Below, one piece after another: positions 11,901 to 21,167 of a stretch of DNA of 28,295 nucleotides; position 1 is the stretch's first letter; every line of letters begins with the position of its first letter. The notes under the pieces are model-generated. The model made no database searches. It saw only the letters and a program-made list of their open reading frames with translations, and was not told the DNA's origin. Origin of the DNA: Phallusia fumigata (lineage: Eukaryota; Chordata; Ascidiacea; Phlebobranchia; Ascidiidae). A program made the translations under genes and the position numbers. The DNA lies in the NCBI GenBank assembly GCA_008931825.1, contig QXVZ01025898.1, positions 1 through 28,295 on the forward strand, in the 5' to 3' direction.

Positions 11901-14171
11901 CCACAACAACTGCAAAGAAAACTTCATCAAAAGCGAAAGTCATGCCTAGTATATTTGGTGCGTACATCTGCTAAAACTATTTACAATATTAACGCACATA
12001 CATGATTTAAAATATTGTGAATTTTATTTTAAACAATTAAAATTACAGTGAGTGTCTGTTTCTGTGATGTAAGGCTTCAGAGAAAACAAAATTAGGTTGT
12101 GGGATCAAACCCCACTGCTTGCTGTGAATATTTGGCCTTCGTTTGCTTTCGTCATTTTCATCTGTGTTACAAACTGTTCCATATTTCTTCAATTTTGGTG
12201 CATTATCAACTGGATTGTGATCTGATGTACATTTGTATTTGCAGATGATGCTGATGACTTGTTTTCTTCTCCATCTACCCAGAAGAAACCGAAAGAAAAC
12301 AAGGATATTTTCGGCAGCCACAACAATGTTGCTGATGACTTGTTTGAAGTTCCGTCCAAACCCAAAGCAAAAAAATCATCAAAAAAACCTCCACTAGAAG
12401 ATGACTTGTTTGCAGATGTTCTTGACATTGAACCGACCTCTGCCAGTTTGCTAAAGTCGGAATCTTCGAAGAAGAAAGAGAAACCAAAACATGGATTATT
12501 TTCCGACGATTTGTTTGCGGATGATTTTGAGGTTGAGAAAAAACCTTCCAAGAAGAAAGCTCCATTGGCAAAGACCTCTCCTGATGTAAGTATTAAATGT
12601 GGTGTGAATTTTAATTTACTTTGTAACTAAGAGCTTAGTACGACGCTGTGTCTGTCAAATGATGGATTGTTTAGGCTTAAATAGTTGTGTCTAATATTAT
12701 AACAAATAAAGAGCACTGACTATTGTGTCATTTACTTCCAGTTACCTCTATTTTAAATTTAAGCTTATTTTGGTCACAGTCAGAATAAGGCTTACAATAT
12801 TGGGTTAACATCGAAAAAAATTATTGGGTTCCAAGTTTTTTGTGAGCTTGAAATTTAGCAGCATAGCTCGAACCTAGTTGAATGGACAATGGTTTAAACA
12901 AACTGGTGTCACCAACTTTAGAATTTTACAAAATTTTGACATTGAAGACGACTTGCAATGCATTAAGAATTGTTCAACCAGGATATTGCTCTTGTTTTAA
13001 AACATGCAGCTCATATATTTGTCCTCTTTCAGGATGAGTTCGACGATCTTTTTGGTGATGTCTCGCCTAAGCCCAGTTCCAAGAAAAGCAAGAAAGCAAA
13101 TGAAAAGAAAGCTGTGGATTTATTTGGTGATGATGATGCTGATATATTTGCTGATTCTGTTTCTTCAAAACCGAAATCCATGAAGCCAAAGAAAAAAGTT
13201 GATGACTTGTTTGGTGATGAAGGTAATGTCTAAATTTGTTTTTATTTATTGATTGAGGTATTTAAGCTTTTGCCAAGGGATTTTACTTGCAAGGTGTGCT
13301 TTGTCAGTTTGGGTTTTGCATGTTTTAAAATTTGTGAAGTTAGATTTGGCAATAGTTGGGTTCAGAAAAAGTTCAGTGTCATGATTTTACAAACCTTATT
13401 GATTTGAAGTATGTGCTATTTGCCAGTCCGTTTGCACTGGGTGTAAAAATATATTTGCAAGCTTTGTGCTGTTTATTAGTTTGATGAATACTGTAGCATA
13501 CATAGAAAACATAGTGAAATTTAAAATATATTTGATGTTATGTGATGACATACCAACTGGTTCTTGTGTAAGGTAGCATACAGTTTAGGTGAGAGGGCAT
13601 GTGCAGTCGTAAAATATTATGTGTTTGTTTTGTAATGCTAGGAAGAGGGCAGGATAGTTTTCAGCAGCTTAATTCGATTCCAAGGTATTTGTAAGGTGGG
13701 TAAATCAAGTGAGTACAGCAGTAGTAACTGCATGTGTAGTTGGAAGTAGTTGTGTTTGACGGTAAATTTAATGTAACTGGAAGCACAGACATTATGCAAG
13801 CACCATGGACTGAAAGCTAAAGTTGGCAAGCAGTGAGATTGGACAGTTGCCAATTTGCCAACATCACTTGGAGGTTAGCACAGATTTTGTTATGACACAT
13901 TTTGTTACCGGAAAAGTGTTTTCTAAATTAAACTTAAACAGATATTTTTCAACATCCATTGAACAGATTTATATTTGTGTCTGACAAACTTTGTCTTTTA
14001 GATATATTTTCATCAAATACTACAACCACAACAAAAAAATCTGGCAAAACCAAAGTGAAACCAGACAATGCTGATTCTTTTGATGATCCTTTGTCTGCGT
14101 TGTTGTCATAAGTGGTAATTTGTTTTTTCAAAATCTTCATTTTTCATCATATATATATTTATGTAATATAA
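2948..14171 (+). CDS. WASHC2: WASH complex subunit 2 (FAM21)
   Basis: Twenty-six exons join in phase to 1440 aa: 2948-2995, 3346-3438, 3705-3869, 4026-4130, 4266-4409, 4519-4612, 4796-4903, 5376-5512, 5593-5668, 5826-5927, 6049-6227, 6303-6462, 6793-6939, 7106-7239, 7508-8032, 8250-8447, 8954-9029, 9317-9493, 9809-9938, 10273-10684, 11089-11263, 11575-11721, 11868-11957, 12245-12585, 13033-13222, 14002-14171. The head (about 1-216) has the family signatures HSWSFEEIR, WSLAADVGLLQHLQEF, SDSQFIENRVYDE, VLDIKAGDSD and YVNRPLPYLIGSRAF. The tail is disordered, with many acidic L-F repeats (DDLF, EDLF) of the kind that bind retromer VPS35. Residues about 1071-1122 carry ANLSINPAALLP and a basic RRPPTRKARKK block matching the capping-protein-interacting region. 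The family tethers WASH, which drives Arp2/3 actin assembly, to endosomes. The protein is slightly longer than the human one (about 1340 aa). The last residues after DDPLSAF are unusual (see findings). Confidence 0.95.
8647..8863. mobile_element. hAT-like MITE remnants in WASHC2 intron 16
   Basis: The inner part, 8751-8863, is bounded by inverted termini CAGTGGTTCCAA and TTGGAACCACTG, the pattern of short non-autonomous hAT elements. A second left-type end, CGGTGGTTCCTAACTGGGG, starts at 8647, suggesting a nested or internally rearranged copy. No matching 8-bp target duplication is visible. There is no coding capacity. Confidence 0.5.
11446..11479. mobile_element. Tiny hAT-like terminal remnant
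   Basis: This 34-bp piece starts CAGTGGTG and ends GTTGAGAAACACTG, resembling the two ends of a hAT-type MITE brought together by internal deletion. It lies in the intron between WASHC2 exons 21 and 22. No target duplication is visible, so support is weak. Confidence 0.25.
12060..12130 (+). repeat. tRNA-like SINE fragment in WASHC2 intron 23
   Basis: The stretch contains GTGGGATCAAACCCCACTGC, with inverted arms around a B-box-like ATCAAACCCC. It resembles a degraded T-arm of a tRNA-derived SINE. No A box at the right spacing was confirmed. Confidence 0.3.
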
Positions 14172-14731
14172 ATCTTCTTTGAATTCATTTTTATATTTAT
14201 TCTATTAATTGCACATCTGTATTTTAAGCAGGAAAACCTTCCTGCCAAAAGTTTACATGGATATTGTGACAACTGTAGTTATATAACCCCTGAAATATTT
14301 GTTTGTTAATATGGGTGCTTTAATCTACACTTTTTATTGTGCAATATGCCAATCTTTTCCTATTCTCAGCATTTTTATGTTTTCTTTCAAATCCAAAAAA
14401 ACTGAATTTTTTGCAAAACAACGTTCTTTTTTCTACAATGGAAATCCATTAGCACGAATATATTCATCCATACATAAAAATCCAAACCAATTACAAACTA
14501 ATCTACATTTCAAATGTTGCCATTTAATTCATTTACTCTCATGATTTACAAATTTATCGCAATATCATTGAAATTTCCGAACATTCAGGAAAAGGGTGAA
14601 GCCATATGTTAATCCATACATGAGATTGTTGCATTGTTGACTTGATTCGTTGCGGCAAGTTACAATAAATCATGTTCTCCCAACCACCGGGAAATGACGG
14701 AGCGCTGTGATTGGACATCCGGAATATTGCG
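14172..14731. other. Convergent 3' region between WASHC2 and T1
   Basis: There is no convincing coding sequence. The plus strand carries AATAAA at 14664-14669, a possible WASHC2 poly(A) signal. The minus strand carries AATAAA (plus-strand TTTATT) at 14333-14338, a possible T1 signal. If both are used, the two convergent transcripts overlap by about 350 bases. A possible alternative WASHC2 3' acceptor (ttttaagcag) ends at 14231. Confidence 0.4.
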
Positions 14732-16827
14732 TCACTTTGTTGACTGCACGACTATGNCTTTGTTTACTTCACCTTCCTCTGTGTTGGAAATAAAAAGGAA
14801 AGTTAGGAGCTTAAACGGCTTGACCAGTGTCTCGTAGCTAATGGGCCACAGAGCTCGATGAAAATGTTTGAATCCCAATTATCATTCCGAAAAATTAAGA
14901 AACTGGTTGATTGTCTTCTAAATCGCTATACTTGAGTTCAAAATAATCCGCTTTACTTTAGCAATGCATGTTTGTGTCCCAACCATCTTAAAATATGTAA
15001 GCTTGCCACGCTGATGACATAGTGGGCCACGATAATTCTTGAAAACGTTTTCTGGGCCACTTGAGAAACGCTGGTTGAGGGGAATCGACCAAGCCGATAA
15101 CACAGTAACAACCCTGTAAACTGTCAACACACAATTTATTAAAAAAAGGTTACCTGTTTTATATGGTGTCTTTTTGGCCTTTTTCCTGCACAACAAAATA
15201 TAAACATGTTAGCATTGCGTTTAAATTTGCTGCAAACATTTTCTTACTTTCTGTAAATCACGCAACATGCAACAATCATGAGCAGGAATAGAAGAAACCC
15301 AGCAGAAATTCCCACCGCTATCCACGTTGTTGCATTGCCACTGTTGGTGGTTGTAGTTGTAGCTGTGAAAGAAGAAAACAGTGAACTAAGTTAGCAAAAC
15401 ACATAAAGTTTGTTGACACCAAGCAAAACCAACCTGCAGTTGGAGAGAAAGTTACTGATGAACCTAAATTGGCATAAACTGAAATATGGATGCAAAAATT
15501 TTACTGAAAGCCATCCTGTTGACTCTTTGTTTACCTGCAATTGTCGTTGTTTTGTTACAGGCGCCCGTGCATGGATAAAATCTTGGTGGTTCGCAGGTTG
15601 TGTTAACAGGTTTTCCATCCAAACAATATCTAGATCGTTTTAACCATCCAATGTTGTTACAAGAAGCATTACAAATTGTGTCCATAAATGCTGTGTTGTT
15701 TTTCATGCAAGTTCCTGTATTGCATGGCTCCGTCTGCGTCTGCAAGTGAGTTCATTGCAGCATCAGTCGGTTATGAGAATAAATGTTAAATATATCGGTT
15801 TGTTGATACTTCAACTTACTTCTGAAAAAGAGCAGTTGGCATCACGTGATCCAGAACAATTCCGATGCCGAATTCTTGTTCCCACAAAGCACGTGTCCGA
15901 ACATGGAAACCACGCAAACCACACTTTTGTGGTGTTTTGGCCTAAAATTACAACAAATCCACTTCGTAGTTTTATCATGTTTCAGGTGTAAAACCCAAAC
16001 TATTTTCTTTAAAATGAGACGGCGTATTTATAAATTTATTCCTCATCGAGTTTGACAAAACTACGTGTGACAAACAGTTTATACGTGTGCAAGTTAGGAT
16101 TAAATCAAAATCGTGCTGAATCTTTCTACCTGCAATTGTAGTTTGTACAGTTGTTGTGTCACAGGCGCCCGTGCATGGATAAAATCTTGGTGGTTCGCAG
16201 GTTGTGTTAACAGGTTTCCCATCCAAACAATAGCTGGTTAGTTTTAACCATCCAGTGTTGTTACAAGAAGCATCACAAGCTGTGTCCATAAATGCTGTGT
16301 TGTTTCTCATGAAAGTTCCTGTGTTGCATGGTTCCGTCTGCGTCTGCAAGTAAGGTCATTGCATTGATTGCATCAGTCGGTTAAATGTTAAATATTAAAT
16401 TTGACAATAGTTCAACTTACTTCTGAAACAGAGCAGTTGGCATCAGTTGACCCAGTGCAGTTTCGATGGCGATATCTTGTTCCCACAAAGCAAGTGTCCG
16501 AACATGGAAACCATGCAAACCATACTTTTGTGGTGTTTTGGCCTAAAATTACAACAAAAGCTATCGGTAGTTTTATCATATATAAGGTGTAAAGACAAAA
16601 CTATTGTATAAAATGAGGCGGCATGTGTATAAATTTATTCCCCATCGAATACGACAAAACTAGATGTGACAAAGGTAGTTAGGATTAAATCAGAAGCTTT
16701 GTTTAATAAAACATGTCGCTTTTAACAACTGTTGGACCAGCATATTTATAACAGACATCTTACCTGTTGTCGCAGAAATGCTCGCTAAAATAAAGACAAA
16801 AATCTGGACAATTTGCATCAAAAACAT
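14732..16827 (-). CDS. T1: TSP1-repeat membrane protein with duplicated ectodomain
   Basis: Minus-strand exons, 5' to 3': 16827-16764, 16542-16421, 16337-16130, 15941-15820, 15733-15535, 15362-15248, 15185-15154 and a tentative 14778-14732; phases agree, total about 302 aa. Residues 1-21 are a signal peptide (MFLMQIVQIFVFILASISA). Exons 2-3 encode one unit: a TSP1 domain with WFAWFPC and six cysteines, then a second six-cysteine module (ACDASCNNTGWL, CLDGKP, CTGAC) without WxxW. Exons 4-5 repeat the unit. A short Thr-rich stalk precedes a transmembrane helix (about 251-273) and a basic stop-transfer, RKKKAKK. The last exon adds about 15 residues with no tyrosine; it follows a strong acceptor but contains ambiguous base 14757. 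TSP1 domains usually mediate adhesion or ligand binding. The tail gives no sign of direct signalling, so T1 may be a decoy or co-receptor. Confidence 0.8.
14824..15074. mobile_element. hAT-like MITE in the last intron of T1
   Basis: The ends are related inverted repeats: CCAGTGTCTC at the left and GAGAAACGCTGG at the right, each with a nearby GGGCCAC (near 14843 and 15054). Size and ends fit an old non-autonomous hAT element. No clean 8-bp target duplication and no coding content were seen. It accounts for most of the intron before the short T1 tail exon. Confidence 0.4.
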
Positions 16828-17540
16828 TTTGCTTAAATCTTGCAACCAATTTATTTTATTTTATTTTTTTCAATTATCTAGAACTTTTCTATGACTGCTC
16901 CTAAACTATCTGTGTAGTTTACTTGCATCGCATCATCATGCTGCATATTGCTTTGTAGCCACGCTTTAGTGGCTTTACCAATTTCCGTTCTTTAACGGAT
17001 TACTGAAGGTATTTTCCGCGGAACATAGAATGAGTCACCTTCTACAGAACGTGCTCGTATAAACCCGGGTTGTTTGACTTTATAGTTGTTCCTGTGACAT
17101 AAGAGAGCTTCTAAGGATTGTACGTTGCTTTGGCTACAAGTTAACTCCGAGATTTTCGGTTAAAGATCGTTTTTAAAGTTTTTGGGTGTAATGTCGTTCT
17201 ACTGTTTTCCAATTTACCTGCGTGTTTGAGTTTCACCAACACCATCGTTGTTTTGAACAGGTTATAATCATCATCCATTCTTGTAGGTCTGTTGTCGCGT
17301 TACCTAGTCCTTAACCTCGCGTCGTTTCCTAATAATATTGACATCACTGATTTTCTGCGATTCTCTGAGTTAATTCTTAAGTGTAAATTGTCTGTGCGAA
17401 AAGTTACTTTTTCACTTCACATATTGACCAGAACATTGTTGTTTATTGGAGCGATGACGACACATTTTATTGAAGCCTGATACTCCAACGTTCAATATTA
17501 GTTACCCAAAGGTTTTGATCAATTTCCTTGGCATGCTAAA
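16828..17540. other. Intergenic region upstream of T1
   Basis: There are no recognisable exons. It holds the T1 promoter side and the 3' end of T2. Minus-strand AATAAA hexamers (plus-strand TTTATT) at 17466-17471 and 17442-17447 lie about 70-100 bases past the second T2 stop at 17541; these are the likely T2 poly(A) signals. Confidence 0.4.
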
Positions 17541-17795
17541 CTATTCGTTTATTTGAATGTAATCATCTTTGGTGTAGGACAAGTTTCTGAATGGTTGTTC
17601 GTATGTATTGGTAATTTTCATCGGTCGGTCGTATTCGTTCTTGCTTTCCATTGGTCGGTCGTATTCATTCTTGCTTTCCGTTGGTCGGTCGTATTCATTC
17701 TTGCTTTCCATTGGTCGGTCGTATTCATTCTTGCTTTCCATTGGTCTTTTGTGATCATCATATCTTTTAATTGGNTTTTTCCGAAGTCGTTTGTT
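17541..17795 (-). other. In-frame extension after the T2 stop, YxxP repeats
   Basis: Directly after the T2 TAA (17798-17796) the same frame stays open for 84 codons to a TAG at 17541. It encodes four decapeptides of the type MESKNEYDRP and then NTYEQP and a DDYIQINE end. It aligns with the tail exon of T3, T4 and T5: ACTTCGG, CCAAT and CGACCAATGGAAAG occur in the same order, and NRPMESNNAYEQP in T4 and T5 matches the repeat unit. So this is ancestral coding sequence of the family. It is now reached only by read-through, by splicing not visible here, or if the TAA is an error or a null allele. One ambiguous base (17775) lies within it. The predicted T2 poly(A) signals lie beyond it, so it should be in the mRNA. 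Confidence 0.65.
17619..17745. repeat. 30-bp minisatellite, about 4 copies
   Basis: Four direct copies of a 30-bp unit start at 17619, 17649, 17679 and 17709, with a partial fifth at 17739. The unit reads CATTGGTCGGTCGTATTCAT then TCTTGCTTTC on the plus strand. Copies differ at one or two positions. Each unit encodes one decapeptide ending in YDRP on the minus strand, so length changes keep the reading frame. Confidence 0.9.
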
Positions 17796-20003
17796 TTACT
17801 CAGTTATGTGATAAGCAGCAGGTATAGTGGGAAGTTGCAGTTGGTTGTATTCCGCGTCATCTTCATCCTCTCTCCCGTTACTAAGCGTTGAGTAACCCGC
17901 AGTTTGACCAGCCATGAACTCGTATTCATTCTCATCATCAACTCCGCCATCCGCTCTCCGCGGTACATCGTATTCACCTCCATAACCCGCATCACTCGCA
18001 TCAATCTCATTATAAGCCACGTCATCATGCGGTGGAAGTGGCATCGTATGGGTCACGTGGTTTGTTGTGTCATAATCTGCGTCATCTACCGCGATATTAC
18101 CATGAAGTTGGTTGTAAGCATCCTCGCTTCGATTCTTCTTCACTTTCACCGTCTTTTCCTTTTTAGGCAATGCGTATAAGTCATCTGTGTTGTTGTCTGC
18201 TGTTGTGCTGGCTGTTTGTGGTTCGGGGTAGAAACTTGATGCTTCCGTGGTTCTAATTGTTTCCCCGTAAGCTTCTTCTATCATTTCTGGTTCTTCAGGG
18301 TTTAAAACTTGTAAATTTGACCCATTTTCGTGTCGTTCGTCTGCCACACAATTAATAGTCGTGTCCACATTTTCCAAAATATATAACGGTAAAAAACTCT
18401 GCCAGTACTACAGTTTAGTGGTAGCTCGACAACGGACTAATTTACACAAAATCTAACTTTGTATTTTTTTTGCAAAACTTAACATGAGAAGCAAAGAGGC
18501 AATTACCTTTTTGTGACGAAGCTTTTTTCTGCTTTCTGCGAGGTAAAAGAAGAGGATAAACCTCGAGCACTTGTTTTGTCGCCATAAAATAATTAAGAAG
18601 GTAACTTACCTTTTGTAACAAACACAAATCAGAACAATGACAGCAAGTAACACAATAAACCCTGCAGAAGCCCCCACCGCTATCCACGTGGTCGTGTTGT
18701 CATCGCCATCAGTTGTAGTGGTAACTAGACAATAACAAATATACATTAAGTGAAACAATAAGAAAAAGACAAAGCTCAGTGCAGATGTTGTTTCGGATAA
18801 ACTGAGGGCGACAGTTCGAATCCCAACGCTAGTTTTTAGCACATTTCCAAATACATTTTTTGCTTTTTGTTCATGACGTCCTGATGTACCACTTCGATAT
18901 AATTTTAACTACCGTGTTCAATTTAAGGTCTGCTATACAACCAAACCCCGGGTCGGACATGTTGATCCGTTTTTTTTTGACATGTTGAGGTCTTGGGATC
19001 AATCCTCACAATTTGTTTAGCTTATGTTTTGTGTTTGTGCTGCGTCGACACGTGCAAGTTCTCATGTAACAAGGGTTTGCAACAGGTACCAGTAAGTTGT
19101 ACGTTTGTTTTGCAATCCTGAGTGACCAGTAGGTGGCGCGACAGTCCAAGAGTAATCTGGTATAGGTGAATATGTATTTGTATTCAGGTTTTCGTTGATT
19201 CTTACCTAGAGTTGTTGATGGTTGAATTGCCATTGTCGTTGCTGCTGTTGTGGTATCACACGACCCTGTACAGTTGTAGTAAACTGTAGGGAGACAACTT
19301 TCAGCGTTCAGCGGTTTTCCATTCAAACAATATCTAGATTGTCTAAACCACCCAGTATTGTTGCAAGTTGCATTACAAGCTGTGTTATTGAACCCTGTGT
19401 TACTCCTCAAGCATGCCTCTGTGTTGCATGGTTCCGTCTGAAACATTACCATTAGTTGTATTTACACAAAAACTAAATATTTGTCTCACTTGCGAAATGG
19501 CTTTGCCAGAAACAACCCGCACTCTGGATCTTGTTCCCTGGAAGCAAGATTCAGTACATGGAAACCATGTTGACCATTGTGTTGTGACGTTTTGACCTGT
19601 TGCAGTAAAATATTCAAGAAACATGTTAATTCCTTCAGGCAATGCGTATTTCTGCAACATCACAAAACTATATTTGTACTATTAACACATTTATCGTTTG
19701 GTAAACTGTTTTTAAGAATTATTTATTAAACTTTTCATTTTTTGTTAAGCCTTTTTTTAACTTTGTGGAAAACTGCGAATTGAAAACTTGTATGAACACT
19801 ATAACAGCAAAGAGTCAATAATGATTTGTAAGCTGCAGACACTGTACACTTTACGGCAATAAGTAAAACAAAAACACTTATTTAAAACACATTCTCTTAC
19901 AAATCACAATCTAACGCCATTTATCCAAAGTATTTCTCCTACTTGATGTTAACGAAATTATTCCCAACACACACATAACTGTTGCAAGTTGCCAAGTAAC
20001 CAT
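17796..20003 (-). CDS. T2: TSP1 membrane receptor with Tyr-motif signalling tail
   Basis: Minus-strand exons: 20003-19943 (signal MVTWQLATVMCVLGIISLTS), 19596-19490, 19437-19206, 18724-18610, 18535-18507, 18340-17796; phases agree, 362 aa. Exon 2 begins a TSP1 domain (QWSTWFPC, GTRSRVRV). Its middle cysteine pair, present in T1, T4 and T5, is absent (RVRVVSGKAISQ). Exon 3 has TEPCNTEAC and the second module (CNATCNNTGWF, RYCLNGKP). The transmembrane helix is about 147-168. The 181-residue tail is acidic with many tyrosine motifs: YALP, two YNQL, YNEI, YDVP, YEFM, YSTL. YEFM and YSTL are six residues apart, close to ITAM spacing. YxxM fits PI3K SH2 binding, YDVP fits Crk-type SH2 binding, and YxxL/I fits SHP/Syk-type SH2 domains or clathrin adaptors. 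The exon 6 acceptor (gtgtggcag) is the phase-compatible choice. Probably a phosphotyrosine-signalling surface receptor; ligand unknown. Confidence 0.82.
18766..18840 (+). repeat. tRNA-derived SINE head or tRNA pseudogene
   Basis: An A-box-like AGCTCAGTGCAGA begins at 18773 and a strong B box AGTTCGAATCC lies at 18813-18823, about 40 bases apart as in tRNA genes. The T-arm is GCGACAGTTCGAATCCCAACGC. The acceptor stem does not pair convincingly, so this is a SINE head or pseudogene, in the T2 intron before the transmembrane exon. Confidence 0.5.
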
Positions 20004-21167
20004 CCTGCAAGCATATGTGAATGTTCCAACTTCCAAATCCACAAATCTTATCAATAACACAATACACCAGGAGATTAATCTGTTTCAGTAATGCACCTTT
20101 CAACAATAATTTGTTCAAACGTTATACAGCTGCGCAAACAGTTAACTTGAAGTCCTGGTTTTTACATTCAGTTACATCTGTGTGTCTCCCTACATAAAGC
20201 TTCCGACTGTTGAATAATTACTTGTGCAAGTGACTCATGCACTGTGACGTGTTTCGACCCCTCCGACTCTCCCCCTTGAATCATTTCTTGTGACGTCGCA
20301 CCAGGTAATTAATAATTGTGACGTCACACCTTCTAGCGCTCATGATGTGTTAACTTGCAACACATATCAGACGGAAGTAGTTGATGAAGGTTGAAACTCT
20401 TCAATAGTTACTCTTGTTGTTCAATAATTACTTGGATTCATAGATAGTTCTGAAATAAGAGACGTACTAACTAGATAAATCCGTTCGGCAGGTTTATTGC
20501 GCAAGTTTTCTCATAAATATTAAATAAACAAAACAACAAAGAGCCAGGGAAGTCAAGGACAATTTTCCTATTACTTAAGTTTGGAACATTGTTTTACATT
20601 ACATTTTTTTTACACACATGTTGAAACCAAACCTTTTCTGTGGAGACGTGTGTGTGTGTTTGAAACAACAGGAACCATGCCACGGTTGACTGCATTATGC
20701 TCGCTCTAAACCCGCTTCAAACAGTTTATCTGGATGTTCTGGTCAAAAACTACAAGGTTTAAAGGAATTTACCCATAAAAATGTCCAAGGTTATCAGTTA
20801 TTGAATAATGGGCTAAAGTAAAGATTTGAGATAAACATATCGCAACACGCACTACAATCACATGAACGTGTTGTGAGGACTTCATCATCAAAATGCAAAA
20901 CAGCCATGCGAAGGTTACGTAGAGGTCATGATGTTGTCTAGCACGCTGGTAAACAAACTGTGAGTAATTGACCTTTTTTGACTCACAAGAACCAGACTAA
21001 CTTGCAGACAACAACTAATAATGCATATTGACCAGAACATCTTTGTATATTGGGCGATCACAAGTAAAATGAAGGTTTTAACGTCAGTTTCAAAACTTTT
21101 TGAGAAATTTCTATAAACTGGTATTTTAAACTCTTTGTTTGTTTGGAGGAATCCTTCTTGTTTCCCA
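20004..21167. other. T2 upstream region and T3 3' flank
   Basis: No coding exon is seen. The part near 20003 is the T2 promoter region, with two CRE-like sites (separate entry). Around 20685-20760 the sequence GCCACGG-TGACTGC, then CTCGCxCTAAACCC, matches the flank at 26407-26465 that precedes the intact hAT MITE; here the MITE is absent. A short TG run lies near 20650. Confidence 0.45.
20291..20326. promoter_or_regulatory. Paired CRE-like sites upstream of T2
   Basis: TGACGTCG at 20291-20298 and a perfect TGACGTCA at 20319-20326 lie 288 and 316 bases upstream of the T2 ATG. The phrase TTTCTTGTGACGT before the first site recurs upstream of T4 near 26088, so the pair seems inherited by both promoters. 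Confidence 0.45.

Noticed and set aside
13240-13980. Intron between the last two WASHC2 exons, short frames on both strands
   Set aside because: The frames are short, lack splice support and show no conserved content; the stretch is simply a long intron.
17553-17891. 112-codon plus-strand frame with repeated Trp/Phe
   Set aside because: It is the reverse reading of the 30-bp minisatellite and T2 tail; the minus-strand reading has paralogues.
18507-18583. Alternative longer T2 juxtamembrane exon starting near 18583
   Set aside because: It also keeps phase, but the shorter exon starting at 18535 gives the basic KRKQKKASSQK that matches T1 (RKKKAKK) and is preferred.
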